Source: Lysobacterales bacterium 66-474
GTDB taxonomy: Bacteria > Pseudomonadota > Gammaproteobacteria > Xanthomonadales > Rhodanobacteraceae
Direction of reading: 5' to 3'
Length of the DNA: 64,000 bases
Assembly (NCBI GenBank): GCA_001899805.1
Contig: MKWP01000016.1
Location: 248,001-312,000, forward strand
Part shown: positions 1-10,312 of the stretch, piece by piece
Layout of the letters: the number at the start of each line of letters is the position of its first letter
How positions within the stretch are numbered: the first letter of the stretch is position 1
The notes under the pieces: generated by a model
Database searches by the model: none
Told to the model about the DNA's origin: nothing
The model's input: only the letters and a program-made list of their open reading frames with translations
Translations under genes and position numbers: made by a program

Positions 1-32
1 GGGCCGCCGCCGCTGTTGGTACTCATGCCCAT
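1..32 (-). CDS. exbD: ExbD-type biopolymer transport protein, N-terminus only (partial)
   Basis: Only the first ten codons (MGMSTNSGGG) lie in the window; the gene runs off the left edge. The ATG at 32 has an AGAGGG ribosome-binding site 7-8 bases upstream and starts 12 bases after the exbB stop, so it is the next gene of the tonB-exbB-exbD operon. ExbD is the single-pass partner of ExbB in the proton-driven TonB motor. The assignment rests on position after exbB rather than on recognisable domain sequence; a second start at 26 (MSTNSGGG) is equally possible. Confidence 0.6.
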   Translation of the reverse strand, partial: MGMSTNSGGG

Positions 33-44
33 GACGAGACCCTC

Positions 45-866
45 TTACTTCTTGACGGCCGGCGGCGGCACCGCGGCGGCCGGACGGGCGGCAGCGGTCT
101 GCGAACCGGTCTCGATGCGCGCACCGGTGGCGAAGAAGTCGTGCAGGTCATGCGCGAATTCGTCGAAATGCGCGATCGTGACACGGTTGGCGCGCGAGTA
201 GGCGTTGTAGGCGATGACCGCCGGGATCGCCGCGAACAAGCCGATGGCGGTCATGATCAGCGCCTGGCCGACCGGACCAGCGACCGCGGAAATCGACGAT
301 TCACCGCTGGCGCCGAGGTTGATCAGGGCGTAGTAGATGCCCATCACGGTACCCAGCAGACCGACGAACACCGCGGCGGAACCTACGGTCGCCAGCAGCG
401 TGAGGCCGCCCTCGAGGTTGCGGCTTTCGCGATCGACCGCCTGGCGCAACGCGCGATCGACGAACTCGGAACGATTCAGCGCTTCGACCATGCGGCTGCC
501 TTCGTGACGCTGATGGTGCGCAGCGGCCGAAGCGGCTTCCAGTGCGATCTTGGAGAAAGGCTCGGAACGCGGCTGCTTCTCCATCACCCTCACGGCATCC
601 TGCGCGGACGGGGTATCCCAGAACTTCTGGATGACCTTGTCCATGCGCGAACGGATCAGTCCGTTGCGGATCGCGATCGCGATGATGAAATACCACGACG
701 CCACCGACATGATCACCAACACGATCAGCACCAGCAAGTCGATCGCGTGCTCGGCCGGATGCGTGACGATCTGGGTGAGGAAGTGACTCGCGCCAACCTG
801 TTGCAGGGCTTGCGCGTTGGCATTGCCGACTGGTGCGGCGGCTTGTGATGCTGCTTCTTGGATCAT
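45..866 (-). CDS. exbB: ExbB/TolQ-family proton channel protein
   Basis: 273-residue inner-membrane protein of the MotA/TolQ/ExbB family, which with ExbD converts proton-motive force into TonB movement for outer-membrane receptors. Three hydrophobic segments are visible (about residues 43-66, 155-180 and 198-222), with the long cytoplasmic loop between the first two. The TM2-TM3 part, with the run LLGTVMGIYYAL and the following GPVGQALIMTAIGLFAAIPAV, is the conserved family core. The N-terminus is Ala/Gln-rich and the C-terminal tail Ala/Pro-rich. The ATG at 866 is preceded by AAGGAAGGG. It lies 84 bases after tonB and directly before exbD, so the three genes form one leftward operon. ExbB rather than TolQ is chosen because of the adjoining tonB. 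Confidence 0.93.
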   Translation of the reverse strand: MIQEAASQAAAPVGNANAQALQQVGASHFLTQIVTHPAEHAIDLLVLIVLVIMSVASWYFIIAIAIRNGLIRSRMDKVIQKFWDTPSAQDAVRVMEKQPRSEPFSKIALEAASAAAHHQRHEGSRMVEALNRSEFVDRALRQAVDRESRNLEGGLTLLATVGSAAVFVGLLGTVMGIYYALINLGASGESSISAVAGPVGQALIMTAIGLFAAIPAVIAYNAYSRANRVTIAHFDEFAHDLHDFFATGARIETGSQTAAARPAAAVPPPAVKK

Positions 867-950
867 GGCGCTACCCTTCCTTCAAGTTGTAGCAAGTGGA
901 ACGTTGAATGACGGACTCTAACGGATTCGAACCCGTTGAGCGTGAAGTTT

Positions 951-1607
951 CTATTCGATGCCGCTCAGGCTGAAATTCACCGGGACCAGCACGACGCCGC
1001 CGGTTGGCCTGCCGTTCTGGACGCCCGGGTTGAACCGCCAATGCCGCGCGGCTTCCTCCGCGGCGCGGTCGAGTTCGCGATAGCCGCTGGACTTCTGGAT
1101 CCTGACATCGACCACTTCGCCGGCGGCGTTGATGGTGATGGCCAGGATCACTTCTCCCTGATGGCTCTGACGCACCGCCTGGATCGGATATTTCGGCGGA
1201 TTGCGATTCTTGTAGCTGATGTCGACCGACGGCGCGACATCCGCGGGCGGCGGTGGCGGCGCGGGCGGGCGCGGCGGCGCGGCCGGCGTCGACATGGTCG
1301 ACAATTCCTGCGGCGGCGGCGGCGCCGGCGGCGGCGGCAACGGCGGCGGCCTCTCCAGCTTGATCACCTTCGGTGGCGGCTGCTTGGGCGGTTCCGGCGG
1401 CGGCGGTGGTGGCGGCGGCGGCGGTGGTGGCGGCGGGATGAACTCGACGCGCACGATCTTCTGCTGGCTGTTCTTCTTGGCCTGCGGCGGGGCTGCGGGG
1501 GCCAGCAACATGATGATGATGCCGGCGTGCAGCGCAATCGCGAACGCGACTGCAATGGTGCGCCACCAGTTGAACCGTTTGCGGTCTTGAGCCGACGTGC
1601 GTGCCAT
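951..1607 (-). CDS. tonB: TonB energy-transducing protein
   Basis: 218 residues. An N-terminal membrane anchor (about 17-36) is followed by a long periplasmic spacer of proline blocks, including 14 consecutive prolines near residue 58, and a C-terminal TonB domain (about 140-218) with the typical YP-x2-A start, GEV-x-L-x-I-x-N, SSGY-x-x-LD-x-AA and WRF-x-P elements. It couples the ExbB/ExbD motor to TonB-dependent outer-membrane receptors. The polyproline run implies a need for elongation factor P during translation (inference). It is the first gene of the tonB-exbB-exbD unit; the ATG at 1607 has no strong ribosome-binding site. Confidence 0.95.
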   Translation of the reverse strand: MARTSAQDRKRFNWWRTIAVAFAIALHAGIIIMLLAPAAPPQAKKNSQQKIVRVEFIPPPPPPPPPPPPPPEPPKQPPPKVIKLERPPPLPPPPAPPPPQELSTMSTPAAPPRPPAPPPPPADVAPSVDISYKNRNPPKYPIQAVRQSHQGEVILAITINAAGEVVDVRIQKSSGYRELDRAAEEAARHWRFNPGVQNGRPTGGVVLVPVNFSLSGIE

Positions 1608-1720
1608 CGTTTATTGAACCAGTCGCTGACCTGTTGGGCCCCACTGCAGTCGCCGTATCGTTTTCGATCCGGCTCAGCAACCAAGGCGGCGGAAAAGTGT
1701 CGAACGTTACACCAGCATGA

Positions 1721-1745
1721 GGGCTTTGCCTAGTGGGCAAAGCCC
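1721..1745. terminator. Perfect 10-bp hairpin between the TPR gene and tonB
   Basis: GGGCTTTGCC (1721-1730) pairs perfectly with GGCAAAGCCC (1736-1745) around a 5-base loop. On the plus strand GTTTGTTT follows; on the minus strand, the direction of the flanking genes, no U-run follows. It may still end or attenuate transcription of the TPR gene; a strong intrinsic terminator is not supported. Confidence 0.35.
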
Positions 1746-1795
1746 GTTTGTTTCGCGTGTCTTTCGGGCACCCGGCATCCCGGCCGGCCTGCGTG

Positions 1796-3175
1796 TTACT
1801 TGTGCCCCAATTGTTTCAAGGTGCGGCGCGCATCGGATCGCGTTTCCGGATCCTGTTCGGCTTGCTTGTACGCGGCGATTGCCGCGGTCTTGTCCTTCAG
1901 GGCGAGTTCGGCATTGCCGAGTGTCAGGTAGGCCGCGCCGACGCGCTTGAATCCGCCCTTCGCGATCGCCTGCTTGAGCGCATCGCGGGCTTCCTTGTGG
2001 CGGTCCAGGTTTTCCAGCATCTGGCCGCGCAGGAAGTCCACCTGGCCGGTCTTGGCGTCGGGCGACGCTTTTCCATACGCGGCCGCGGCGTTCTTGTAGT
2101 CGCCCGCGATCGCATACGAGTCGCCCAGCAACTTGTAGCTGTCGACGCCGGGCTGGATGATACCCTTGTCCATGCCCTCGTTCAGGACCGCGACGGCTTT
2201 CAGCGCGTTGGCCTTGGGGTCGGAACTGTTCTGGCCGAGGTTGTCGTACATCTTGGCCATGTTCATGTAGCCGGTTTCGTCCTTGATCTGGCCGTTCGAG
2301 CGGGCGCGTTCCAGCAGCGCGAGCGCCTTCTGGTCCTGATGCGCGTTGATGTAAATGGCGATGACGTTCTGCAACAACGTGCTGTTGTTGGGATCCTTGG
2401 CCAGCGCCGCCTCGGCGAGCTTGGCGGCATCGTCGTACTTGTCCATCGCGAAATAGCTGGCCATTTCGATCTGGTCCCAGCTGGGCTGAGGTTTGTCGCT
2501 GAGCGACTTGGCCTTCTGGATCGCCGCAACCGCTTCGGGATACTTCTGCAGGCGGTAGTAGGCGTTGCCCTTCAGCGCATCGATGTCCGCCGATTGCGCA
2601 CCACTCTGGTTGCTCCAGCTGTCGAGCGTGGTCAGCGCATCGCCGTAATCCTCGTCCGCGATGTACATCTGCGCGAGCGCCTCCAATCCCTGGAAGTAGC
2701 TGTCGTTGTCGAGTGCGTTCGAATCGATCGCCTGCTTCTGCAAGGCGATCGCGCCCTTGGTGTCACCTCCGCGATACTTCACCTGGGCGAGGCCCAGCAT
2801 GGCAAGCGCCTTGGCGTAGGCGTTGCTGCCCGAATCGGCGATCGGCTGCAGATCCTTGAGCGCGGTCGCGGTGTCGCCACTGTTGGCCGCCTGCAACCCT
2901 TCGTTGAGGCTCTTGCCCTCCTTGGCGCTGACACCGGTCTTGGCGGGCTCCTTGCGGGTCGCGTTCGGATATTTGCTTTCGTGCTTGGCTTGCTTGTCGG
3001 ACTGCTTGTCGGACTTCTTCGTCTGCTGTTCGCCGCACTTGTGCTGCAGCATCTGGATATCCGAACACTGCTGTCCGCCCTGTCCGCCCATTTGCGCAAA
3101 TGCGACAGAGGGCAGGAGCACCAGTGCGAGCGCGGAACACATGCCGCAAACCAGCCAGCGGGAGTCGGGCTTCAT
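1796..3175 (-). CDS. Exported tetratricopeptide-repeat protein
   Basis: 459 residues from the ATG at 3175, chosen because it is preceded by AGAGGAA and opens a clear signal peptide (hydrophobic core VCGMCSALALVLLPSVAFAQ); longer readings lack these. The mature N-terminus is Lys/Gln-rich and low complexity (about 45-85). The rest is alpha-helical with repeated TPR-like A/Y/G spacing (for example SYFAMDKYDDAAKLAEAALAK) up to the C-terminus. TPR proteins are protein-protein scaffolds. No enzymatic motif is visible and the partner is unknown; being beside tonB and gyrB does not fix a role. It probably acts in the periplasm. Confidence 0.85.
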   Translation of the reverse strand: MKPDSRWLVCGMCSALALVLLPSVAFAQMGGQGGQQCSDIQMLQHKCGEQQTKKSDKQSDKQAKHESKYPNATRKEPAKTGVSAKEGKSLNEGLQAANSGDTATALKDLQPIADSGSNAYAKALAMLGLAQVKYRGGDTKGAIALQKQAIDSNALDNDSYFQGLEALAQMYIADEDYGDALTTLDSWSNQSGAQSADIDALKGNAYYRLQKYPEAVAAIQKAKSLSDKPQPSWDQIEMASYFAMDKYDDAAKLAEAALAKDPNNSTLLQNVIAIYINAHQDQKALALLERARSNGQIKDETGYMNMAKMYDNLGQNSSDPKANALKAVAVLNEGMDKGIIQPGVDSYKLLGDSYAIAGDYKNAAAAYGKASPDAKTGQVDFLRGQMLENLDRHKEARDALKQAIAKGGFKRVGAAYLTLGNAELALKDKTAAIAAYKQAEQDPETRSDARRTLKQLGHK

Positions 3176-3289
3176 CGGGATTCCTCTTGCAGGCAACTGC
3201 ACAGATCGCGAACGGGAGGGTGAGGGTAGCGCGGTCCGTGCGCAAAGCTCAAGTACCGACAAACCCGTCGCCCGAAACGGCACCACGCA

Positions 3290-5728
<2,439 letters not shown>

Positions 5729-5744
5729 TCAATGCAAACGGTAC

Positions 5745-5750
5745 ATTATA
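5745..5750 (-). promoter_or_regulatory. Consensus -10 box upstream of gyrB
   Basis: A perfect TATAAT on the minus strand lies 43 bases before the gyrB start. No good -35 hexamer is found at 16-18 bases upstream, so this would be a weak or activator/supercoiling-dependent promoter. Such promoters are known for gyrase genes, but the mechanism here is inferred. Confidence 0.5.
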
Positions 5751-5773
5751 CCTTGACTGCCGGGCTGCAGCTT

Positions 5774-6844
5774 TCAGGCCTGTGACAGGCCGACATGTTC
5801 CACGTGGAACATCTGGGCTCGGGAATCGCCTTGCCTGGGTCGAGACGTGGCGGTCAACCAGGACTGCAGCGGCTTGCCCGTCAACCATGCAACCACCTTG
5901 GTTGCGTGGTCCTCGTCAAGCTCGGAGCTCAAGTCATCCAGACACAGCAGCGGATATTCGCCAGTGTGCTTCTCGAGCCAACGGACTTGGGCAAGGGCGC
6001 AAACCAGTGCGATGGCCTTGGCTTGACCCCTCGACAAATGTTCCCGCTGTGAGATCCGCGAGAAATGCAGCATCCAATCGGCGCGATGCGGGCCGCGCTG
6101 GGTGTACCCGTGCTCGCGATCTCGCCGTCTCTGGCTCGCAAGCTCCGCGGCCAACCCCGACGCTTCATTCCAGCCCGGGCGATAAGCAACCTGTACGTGG
6201 CCCAGCTCCGGAACCAGCCAAGACGCCTCTTCCACGAGGAAAGGTTCAAGGCTGGCGAGGCATTCGCCCCGCATCCGATGAATCCGCTCGGCCAAAACAG
6301 CCAAATCGTGCTCCCACGGTTCGAACATGCTGTCTGCAGCATTCGCGCGGAGCAGGCTGTTGCGTTGTCGCAATCCACGACGCCATCTTCGCCAAATTTC
6401 CAACGACTCGTGTTCCACGTGGAACACGCTCCAATCCAGGAAATTGCGCCGCTCCTCGGCGGGGCCAAGGATCAACGACAGGCTTTCGGGGCCGAAGCAC
6501 ACCACCGGGCAAGCCTCGAACAAAGGCGCGAGGGTGACGAGATCAACTCCATCCATGCGGGCTTGCCAGCGGTCCTCCCGCCTTGTCAGCCCCAGCCGGT
6601 GGACGCCTCGCCGCCGGCCTTGCAACTCGGCGTATATCGTGAATCCCGGGGCACCGTGGCGAGCGGGTGCCGAGCGCCCGCCCGCGCGGAACGAGCGACC
6701 ATGCGAAAGAAGGTAAGCGGCTTCCAGCAGGGTGGTCTTGCCGGTGCCATTGGCGCCGACCAGCCAGTTGACGCCCGGACCGGGCGCGAAATCGAGGCTC
6801 TCGAAGCAGCGCAGGTTCGAGACCCTCAACAAGGCGATGTTCAT
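5774..6844 (-). CDS. recF: DNA replication and repair protein RecF
   Basis: 356-residue SMC-like ATPase that helps load RecA at gaps and stalled forks. The Walker A motif GANGTGKT is at 30-37. A signature-like region (HLSRGQAKAIALVCALAQ) and a Walker B run (LLCLDDLSSELD) lie in the C-terminal half. The gene is 43 bases after dnaN and 72 bases before gyrB, the usual dnaA-dnaN-recF-gyrB order. Two copies of the parS palindrome are embedded in it, both read as FHVEH: one at the end (MFHVEHVGLSQA) and one near residue 140 (SVFHVEHESLEIW). The C-terminus therefore carries a peptide dictated by a DNA site. Confidence 0.97.
   Translation of the reverse strand: MNIALLRVSNLRCFESLDFAPGPGVNWLVGANGTGKTTLLEAAYLLSHGRSFRAGGRSAPARHGAPGFTIYAELQGRRRGVHRLGLTRREDRWQARMDGVDLVTLAPLFEACPVVCFGPESLSLILGPAEERRNFLDWSVFHVEHESLEIWRRWRRGLRQRNSLLRANAADSMFEPWEHDLAVLAERIHRMRGECLASLEPFLVEEASWLVPELGHVQVAYRPGWNEASGLAAELASQRRRDREHGYTQRGPHRADWMLHFSRISQREHLSRGQAKAIALVCALAQVRWLEKHTGEYPLLCLDDLSSELDEDHATKVVAWLTGKPLQSWLTATSRPRQGDSRAQMFHVEHVGLSQA
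5796..5811. other. parS: parS centromere site 1 (ParB-binding palindrome)
   Basis: TGTTCCACGTGGAACA is a perfect 16-bp palindrome whose GTTCCACGTGGAAC core matches the chromosomal parS consensus. It lies within the last codons of recF, about 2.3 kb from the dnaN-dnaA gap. ParB binds such sites near oriC and with ParA segregates the origin; parA and parB are not in this window. Confidence 0.9.
6411..6426. other. parS: parS centromere site 2 (ParB-binding palindrome)
   Basis: A second identical 16-bp palindrome, TGTTCCACGTGGAACA, sits inside recF 615 bases from the first, where it also encodes FHVEH. Two exact copies in one gene close to the origin make chance very unlikely. Confidence 0.9.
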
Positions 6845-6887
6845 CGCCGCGCCTTCTTGCCGGGGGTGCGCGGCGCGAACTGGGAGA

Positions 6888-7988
6888 TCAAAGTCTCAAT
6901 GGCATCACGACATGCTGGGTTTGCTGGCTGGAAGCGCCGCGCAGAAGGCAACTCGACTGGGCGTCGCGCAACTGCAAGTGCACGCGTTCGTCATTGAGCG
7001 AACCCAATGCATCGAGCAAATACCCCACATTGAACCCGATGGCGATATCGCCCACCTTGGTTTCGGCTTCGATTTCTTCGAAAGCCTCTTCCTGTTCGGG
7101 GTTGTGGGCAATGATGCGCAGGCACTGCGGACTGACTTCCAGTCGAACGCCGCGGTACTTTTCGTTGGAGAGAATGGCTGCGCGCTGCAAGGCGTTGCGC
7201 ATGACTTCGCGCTCGACCTGGACCACCTTGTCAGCGCCAAGGGGGATGACCGCTTCGTAATCGGGAAACTTTCCGTCGATCAACTTGGAAGTAAACACCA
7301 CGTCGCCGCGGCGCACCCGGATGTGGTTGGTGGAAAACTCGACGCTCACCACATCGTCGCTGGCCTCGAACAGGCCAAGCAGTTCCGTCACGCCCTTGCG
7401 CGGGATGATGAGTTGGCGGTTGCCCTTGACGGGCACGTCCAGCGCCGTCTCGGACATCGCCATGCGGTGTCCGTCGGTCGCCACGCAACGCAATTCGGTG
7501 TTGCGCAGATCCAGCAGCAACCCGTTGAGGTAATAACGGACATCCTGATTCGCCATGGCAAAGGACGTGCGCTCCATCAAGCCGCGCAGGATCCCCTCCG
7601 GGAGGGAAACCTTGTCGGTCACCTCGATTTCGTCGGTGGTCGGGAACTCGTCCGCGGGCAGGCTGGCCAAGGTGTAGCGGCTTCGTCCGGCATGCATGAC
7701 GACCCGATCACCCTTGACCTGCACGTCGACCTTCACTCCGTCAGGCAACGCCCGGAGCAGGTCGAACCATTTTCTTGCCGGGACGGTGGTTTCGCCATCC
7801 TCGCCCAGTTCGACCGGGCAGCTCGAGCGCATCTCGACCTCGAGATCCGTCCCTGTCAGGGATAGCCTTCCCCCTTTGACTTGCACCAGAAGGTTGGCGA
7901 GAACAGGCAAGGTTTGCCGGCGTTCGACCACGCCGACGACCTGTTGCATCGGTTTGAGCAAGGATTCGCGTTGAATGCTGAAGCGCAT
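6888..7988 (-). CDS. dnaN: DNA polymerase III beta subunit (sliding clamp)
   Basis: 366 residues, the family's normal length. It starts MRFSIQRESLLKPMQQVVGVVERRQTLPVLANLL, the usual opening, and ends MPLRL, the clamp C-terminus (MPxRL/MPMRL in relatives). It dimerises into the ring that tethers replicative and repair polymerases to DNA. It follows dnaA after about 207 bases of probable origin DNA and precedes recF by 43 bases, so it may be transcribed from the origin region and with recF. Confidence 0.98.
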   Translation of the reverse strand: MRFSIQRESLLKPMQQVVGVVERRQTLPVLANLLVQVKGGRLSLTGTDLEVEMRSSCPVELGEDGETTVPARKWFDLLRALPDGVKVDVQVKGDRVVMHAGRSRYTLASLPADEFPTTDEIEVTDKVSLPEGILRGLMERTSFAMANQDVRYYLNGLLLDLRNTELRCVATDGHRMAMSETALDVPVKGNRQLIIPRKGVTELLGLFEASDDVVSVEFSTNHIRVRRGDVVFTSKLIDGKFPDYEAVIPLGADKVVQVEREVMRNALQRAAILSNEKYRGVRLEVSPQCLRIIAHNPEQEEAFEEIEAETKVGDIAIGFNVGYLLDALGSLNDERVHLQLRDAQSSCLLRGASSQQTQHVVMPLRL

Positions 7989-8195
7989 TGTTGATCCCCG
8001 TATCGGTCTTTTATCTTGGTTGTACTTGTAGATAAAGTCGTAGAAGCAGGCTTTGTTGATAACAGATGCTTTCTGTAATTTGCTTTATAAACAATAACTT
8101 ATCATCTTGTGCAGAGTTCTGCGCCGTTGGGACTAGCGGTGCATGAGTTGTGGATGATTTGTCGATCCCGCACCAGCCCGAAACTGTCCACAAGT
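7989..8195. other. oriC: Candidate replication origin (oriC) between dnaA and dnaN
   Basis: The 207-bp dnaA-dnaN gap contains 9-mers one mismatch from the DnaA box TTATCCACA: TGTAGATAA at 8027-8035, TGTTGATAA at 8054-8062 and TGTGGATGA at 8149-8157. A weaker CTGTCCACA lies at 8184-8192. Between them, 8062-8110 is strikingly AT-rich for this genome and could be the unwinding element. No perfect box is present. The alternative dnaA-rpmH gap has no comparable cluster, so I favour this gap. It must also hold the dnaN promoter. Confidence 0.65.
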
Positions 8196-9509
8196 TTACC
8201 CAGTCAATATCCGGATCAGCTTGTCCCAGTCCTGGCGCAGGCGCATGTCGGTGTCGCAAAGGCTCCGTATCTTCTTGCAGGCGTGCATCACCGTGGTGTG
8301 GTCCTTGCCCCCGAAGGCCTCGCCGATCTCCGGCAGGCTGTGCTCGGTCAGTTCCTTCGCCAGCGCCATGGCAATTTGCCGCGGCCGGGCCAGCGAGCGC
8401 AACCGTCGCTGTGACAGCAGGTCGGACAGGCGCAGCTGATAATAATCGGCGACGGTCTTCTGGATGTTCTGGACGGTGATCGCGCGCGCGTGCACGTTGA
8501 ACAGGTCACGCAGCGTTTCCTGGGCCAGTTCGACGGTGATCCCGCGTCCCGACAGGTTCGCTTGCGCCGCAACGGTGTTGAGCGCACCTTCCAGTTCGCG
8601 CACGTTCGAGCGGATCCGGCGCGCCAGCAACAGCGCGACGTCGCTGGGCAGCGGGATACCGCGGGTCTGGGCTTTTTCCAGCAGGATCGCGGCGCGGGTC
8701 TCGAAATCGGGCGGTTCGATGGCGACGGACAAGCCCCAGCCGAGGCGCGACTTCAACCGGAGCTCCAGATTGTCCACTTCCTTCGGGTAGCGGTCGCAGG
8801 TCAGGATGATCTGCTGGCGCGACTCGTAGAGCGTGTTGAAGGTGTGGAAGAACTCTTCCTGGGTCGCGTCCTTGCCGGCGAAGAACTGGATGTCGTCGAT
8901 CAGCAGCGCGTCGACCGAGCGAAAGCGGTGCTTGAAGTCGTCCATGTTCTTGTTGCGCAGCGCCGCGATCATCATTTCGGTAAAGCGTTCGGAATGCACG
9001 TACAGCAACTTCATCGACGGGTTGTGCTTCAGCATCAGATTGCCCGCGGCTTGCATCAGGTGGGTCTTGCCGAGGCCGGTGCCGCCGTAAAGAAGCAGGG
9101 GGTTGTAGGCGCGACCCGGGTTGTGGGCCACCTGCATGGCCGCGGCCTTGCCCAACTGGTTGGATTTGCCCTCGACGAAATTGTCGAAGGTGTAATGCGG
9201 ATCGAGATTGTGTTGCTGGGCGACCGGCGGCGGCACGCCTGGCGATGTGGCCAGCGGCTTGGGTACGGGCGAGATCGAACCCACCTCCAGGCGCAGCGGG
9301 ACAGGACGCCCGGCCAGCGCGGACAGGGTGCCCTCGATGCGCGCGAGGTAGCCGTTGCGCACGAATTCGAGGGTATAGGTGTTCGGCGCGAACAGCCTCA
9401 GGGTGCCGTCGTCGTCACGCGCCTGCAGCGGCTGCAGCCAGGTGTGCAACACGCCGGGTTCGATTTCGCCTTCGAGCCTGGCGAGGCAGCGTTGCCAGAG
9501 ATCGCTCAT
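8196..9509 (-). CDS. dnaA: Chromosomal replication initiator protein DnaA
   Basis: 437 residues from the ATG at 9509 ([15 protein letters not shown]), the normal DnaA start; longer readings are non-homologous. Domain I (1-80) is followed by a short Pro-rich linker, then the AAA+ domain with Walker A GGTGLGKT (142-149), Walker [13 protein letters not shown] and the sensor region. Domain IV carries the box-binding signature [13 protein letters not shown]. DnaA-ATP opens oriC and loads the helicase. The gene diverges from rpmH. A TAGACT-like -10 at 9583-9588 on the minus strand is a possible promoter but lacks a clear -35. Confidence 0.98.
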   Translation of the reverse strand: MSDLWQRCLARLEGEIEPGVLHTWLQPLQARDDDGTLRLFAPNTYTLEFVRNGYLARIEGTLSALAGRPVPLRLEVGSISPVPKPLATSPGVPPPVAQQHNLDPHYTFDNFVEGKSNQLGKAAAMQVAHNPGRAYNPLLLYGGTGLGKTHLMQAAGNLMLKHNPSMKLLYVHSERFTEMMIAALRNKNMDDFKHRFRSVDALLIDDIQFFAGKDATQEEFFHTFNTLYESRQQIILTCDRYPKEVDNLELRLKSRLGWGLSVAIEPPDFETRAAILLEKAQTRGIPLPSDVALLLARRIRSNVRELEGALNTVAAQANLSGRGITVELAQETLRDLFNVHARAITVQNIQKTVADYYQLRLSDLLSQRRLRSLARPRQIAMALAKELTEHSLPEIGEAFGGKDHTTVMHACKKIRSLCDTDMRLRQDWDKLIRILTG

Positions 9510-9649
9510 GGAGTCCCGCGGTGGATGGGTCCGGATTGGATCAGGATGCCCATGCGCGACGTTCGCGCGTGGTGAACGAGTGAGTCTAACAGGCTGTCCG
9601 AACACTGCGGACGTGACCGGCTGCCGCGGCGAGATGGCGCCGATTTTCG

Positions 9650-9679
9650 TTGACGCACACCCCGCGGCGATCGTAGAAT
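9650..9679 (+). promoter_or_regulatory. Sigma-70-type promoter of rpmH-rnpA
   Basis: TTGACG (9650-9655) and TAGAAT (9674-9679) are separated by 18 bases, and rpmH starts 59 bases after the -10. Both hexamers match consensus at five of six (-35) and five of six (-10) positions, fitting a strong ribosomal-protein promoter. Confidence 0.7.
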
Positions 9680-9738
9680 CCACGGTCTTTTTCCATGCAT
9701 GACCCGCCACGCGCGGGACCCCTGCCGCGGAGCCACCC

Positions 9739-9873
9739 ATGAAACGCACCTACCAGCCCAGCGTGCTCAAGCGCGCCCGCACCCACGGGTTTCGTGCCCG
9801 CATGAAGACCGCCGATGGCCGCAAGGTCCTGTCCGCGCGTCGCGCCAAGGGCCGCAAGCGCCTGATCCCGTAA
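9739..9873 (+). CDS. rpmH: 50S ribosomal protein L34
   Basis: 44 codons, [20 protein letters not shown] and onward to the end RKRLIP. This is the full length and the near-universal L34 sequence rich in Arg and Lys. It is first in the rpmH-rnpA-yidC-mnmE series and diverges from dnaA, the classic arrangement. rnpA follows after 24 bases. Confidence 0.98.
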   Translation: MKRTYQPSVLKRARTHGFRARMKTADGRKVLSARRAKGRKRLIP

Positions 9874-9897
9874 GCCAGATCCTGACAGAATGCAGGC

Positions 9898-10272
9898 ATG
9901 GCCGGCTTGCCGCCTTCCGCGCGGCTGCGCCGAGCCGCCGAATTCGCCGCGCTGCGGCATGCGCAGGGGCGAATCCATGCACGCCACTTCCTGTTGCGTT
10001 GGATCGCATCGCCGACAGGCGAGGCCAGGCTGGGTCTGGCGGTATCACGCAAAGTCAGCAAGCGCGCCGTGGCACGCAACCGGATCAAGCGGATCGCGCG
10101 TGAATCGTTCCGGCTGCGTCGCGGATCGCTGCCCGCCGTGGATGTGCTGGTGATCGCGCGATCCTCCGCAGCCACGATCGACCGGATCGCGTTGCGCGGT
10201 GATCTCGATGACGCATGGCGGAAGCTTGAAGCGTTGAAGCCTGTATCCACACCCGGCACAATCGGCGGCTGA
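9898..10272 (+). CDS. rnpA: Ribonuclease P protein component
   Basis: 124 residues, small and basic. The family signature is SKRAVARNRIKRIARESFR, the 'RNR' helix that binds RNase P RNA, with the preceding LGLAVSRKV strand. It assists the catalytic RNA in removing 5' leaders from pre-tRNA. The ATG at 9898 lies 24 bases after rpmH. The small gene yidD, often found between rnpA and yidC, is absent: only 40 bases separate rnpA from yidC. Confidence 0.95.
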   Translation: MAGLPPSARLRRAAEFAALRHAQGRIHARHFLLRWIASPTGEARLGLAVSRKVSKRAVARNRIKRIARESFRLRRGSLPAVDVLVIARSSAATIDRIALRGDLDDAWRKLEALKPVSTPGTIGG

Positions 10273-10312
10273 CCCGCGCCAAGCCATCGCGCGGCCCACT
10301 TCGAGTTCCCCC

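Noticed and set aside
1219-1590. Glycine-rich 123-codon frame opposite tonB
   Set aside because: It is the antisense of the proline-rich TonB linker (CCG/GGC runs), a typical shadow.
9510-9738. dnaA-rpmH gap as oriC
   Set aside because: Only weak partial box matches were found, whereas the dnaA-dnaN gap has several near-consensus boxes and an AT-rich stretch.
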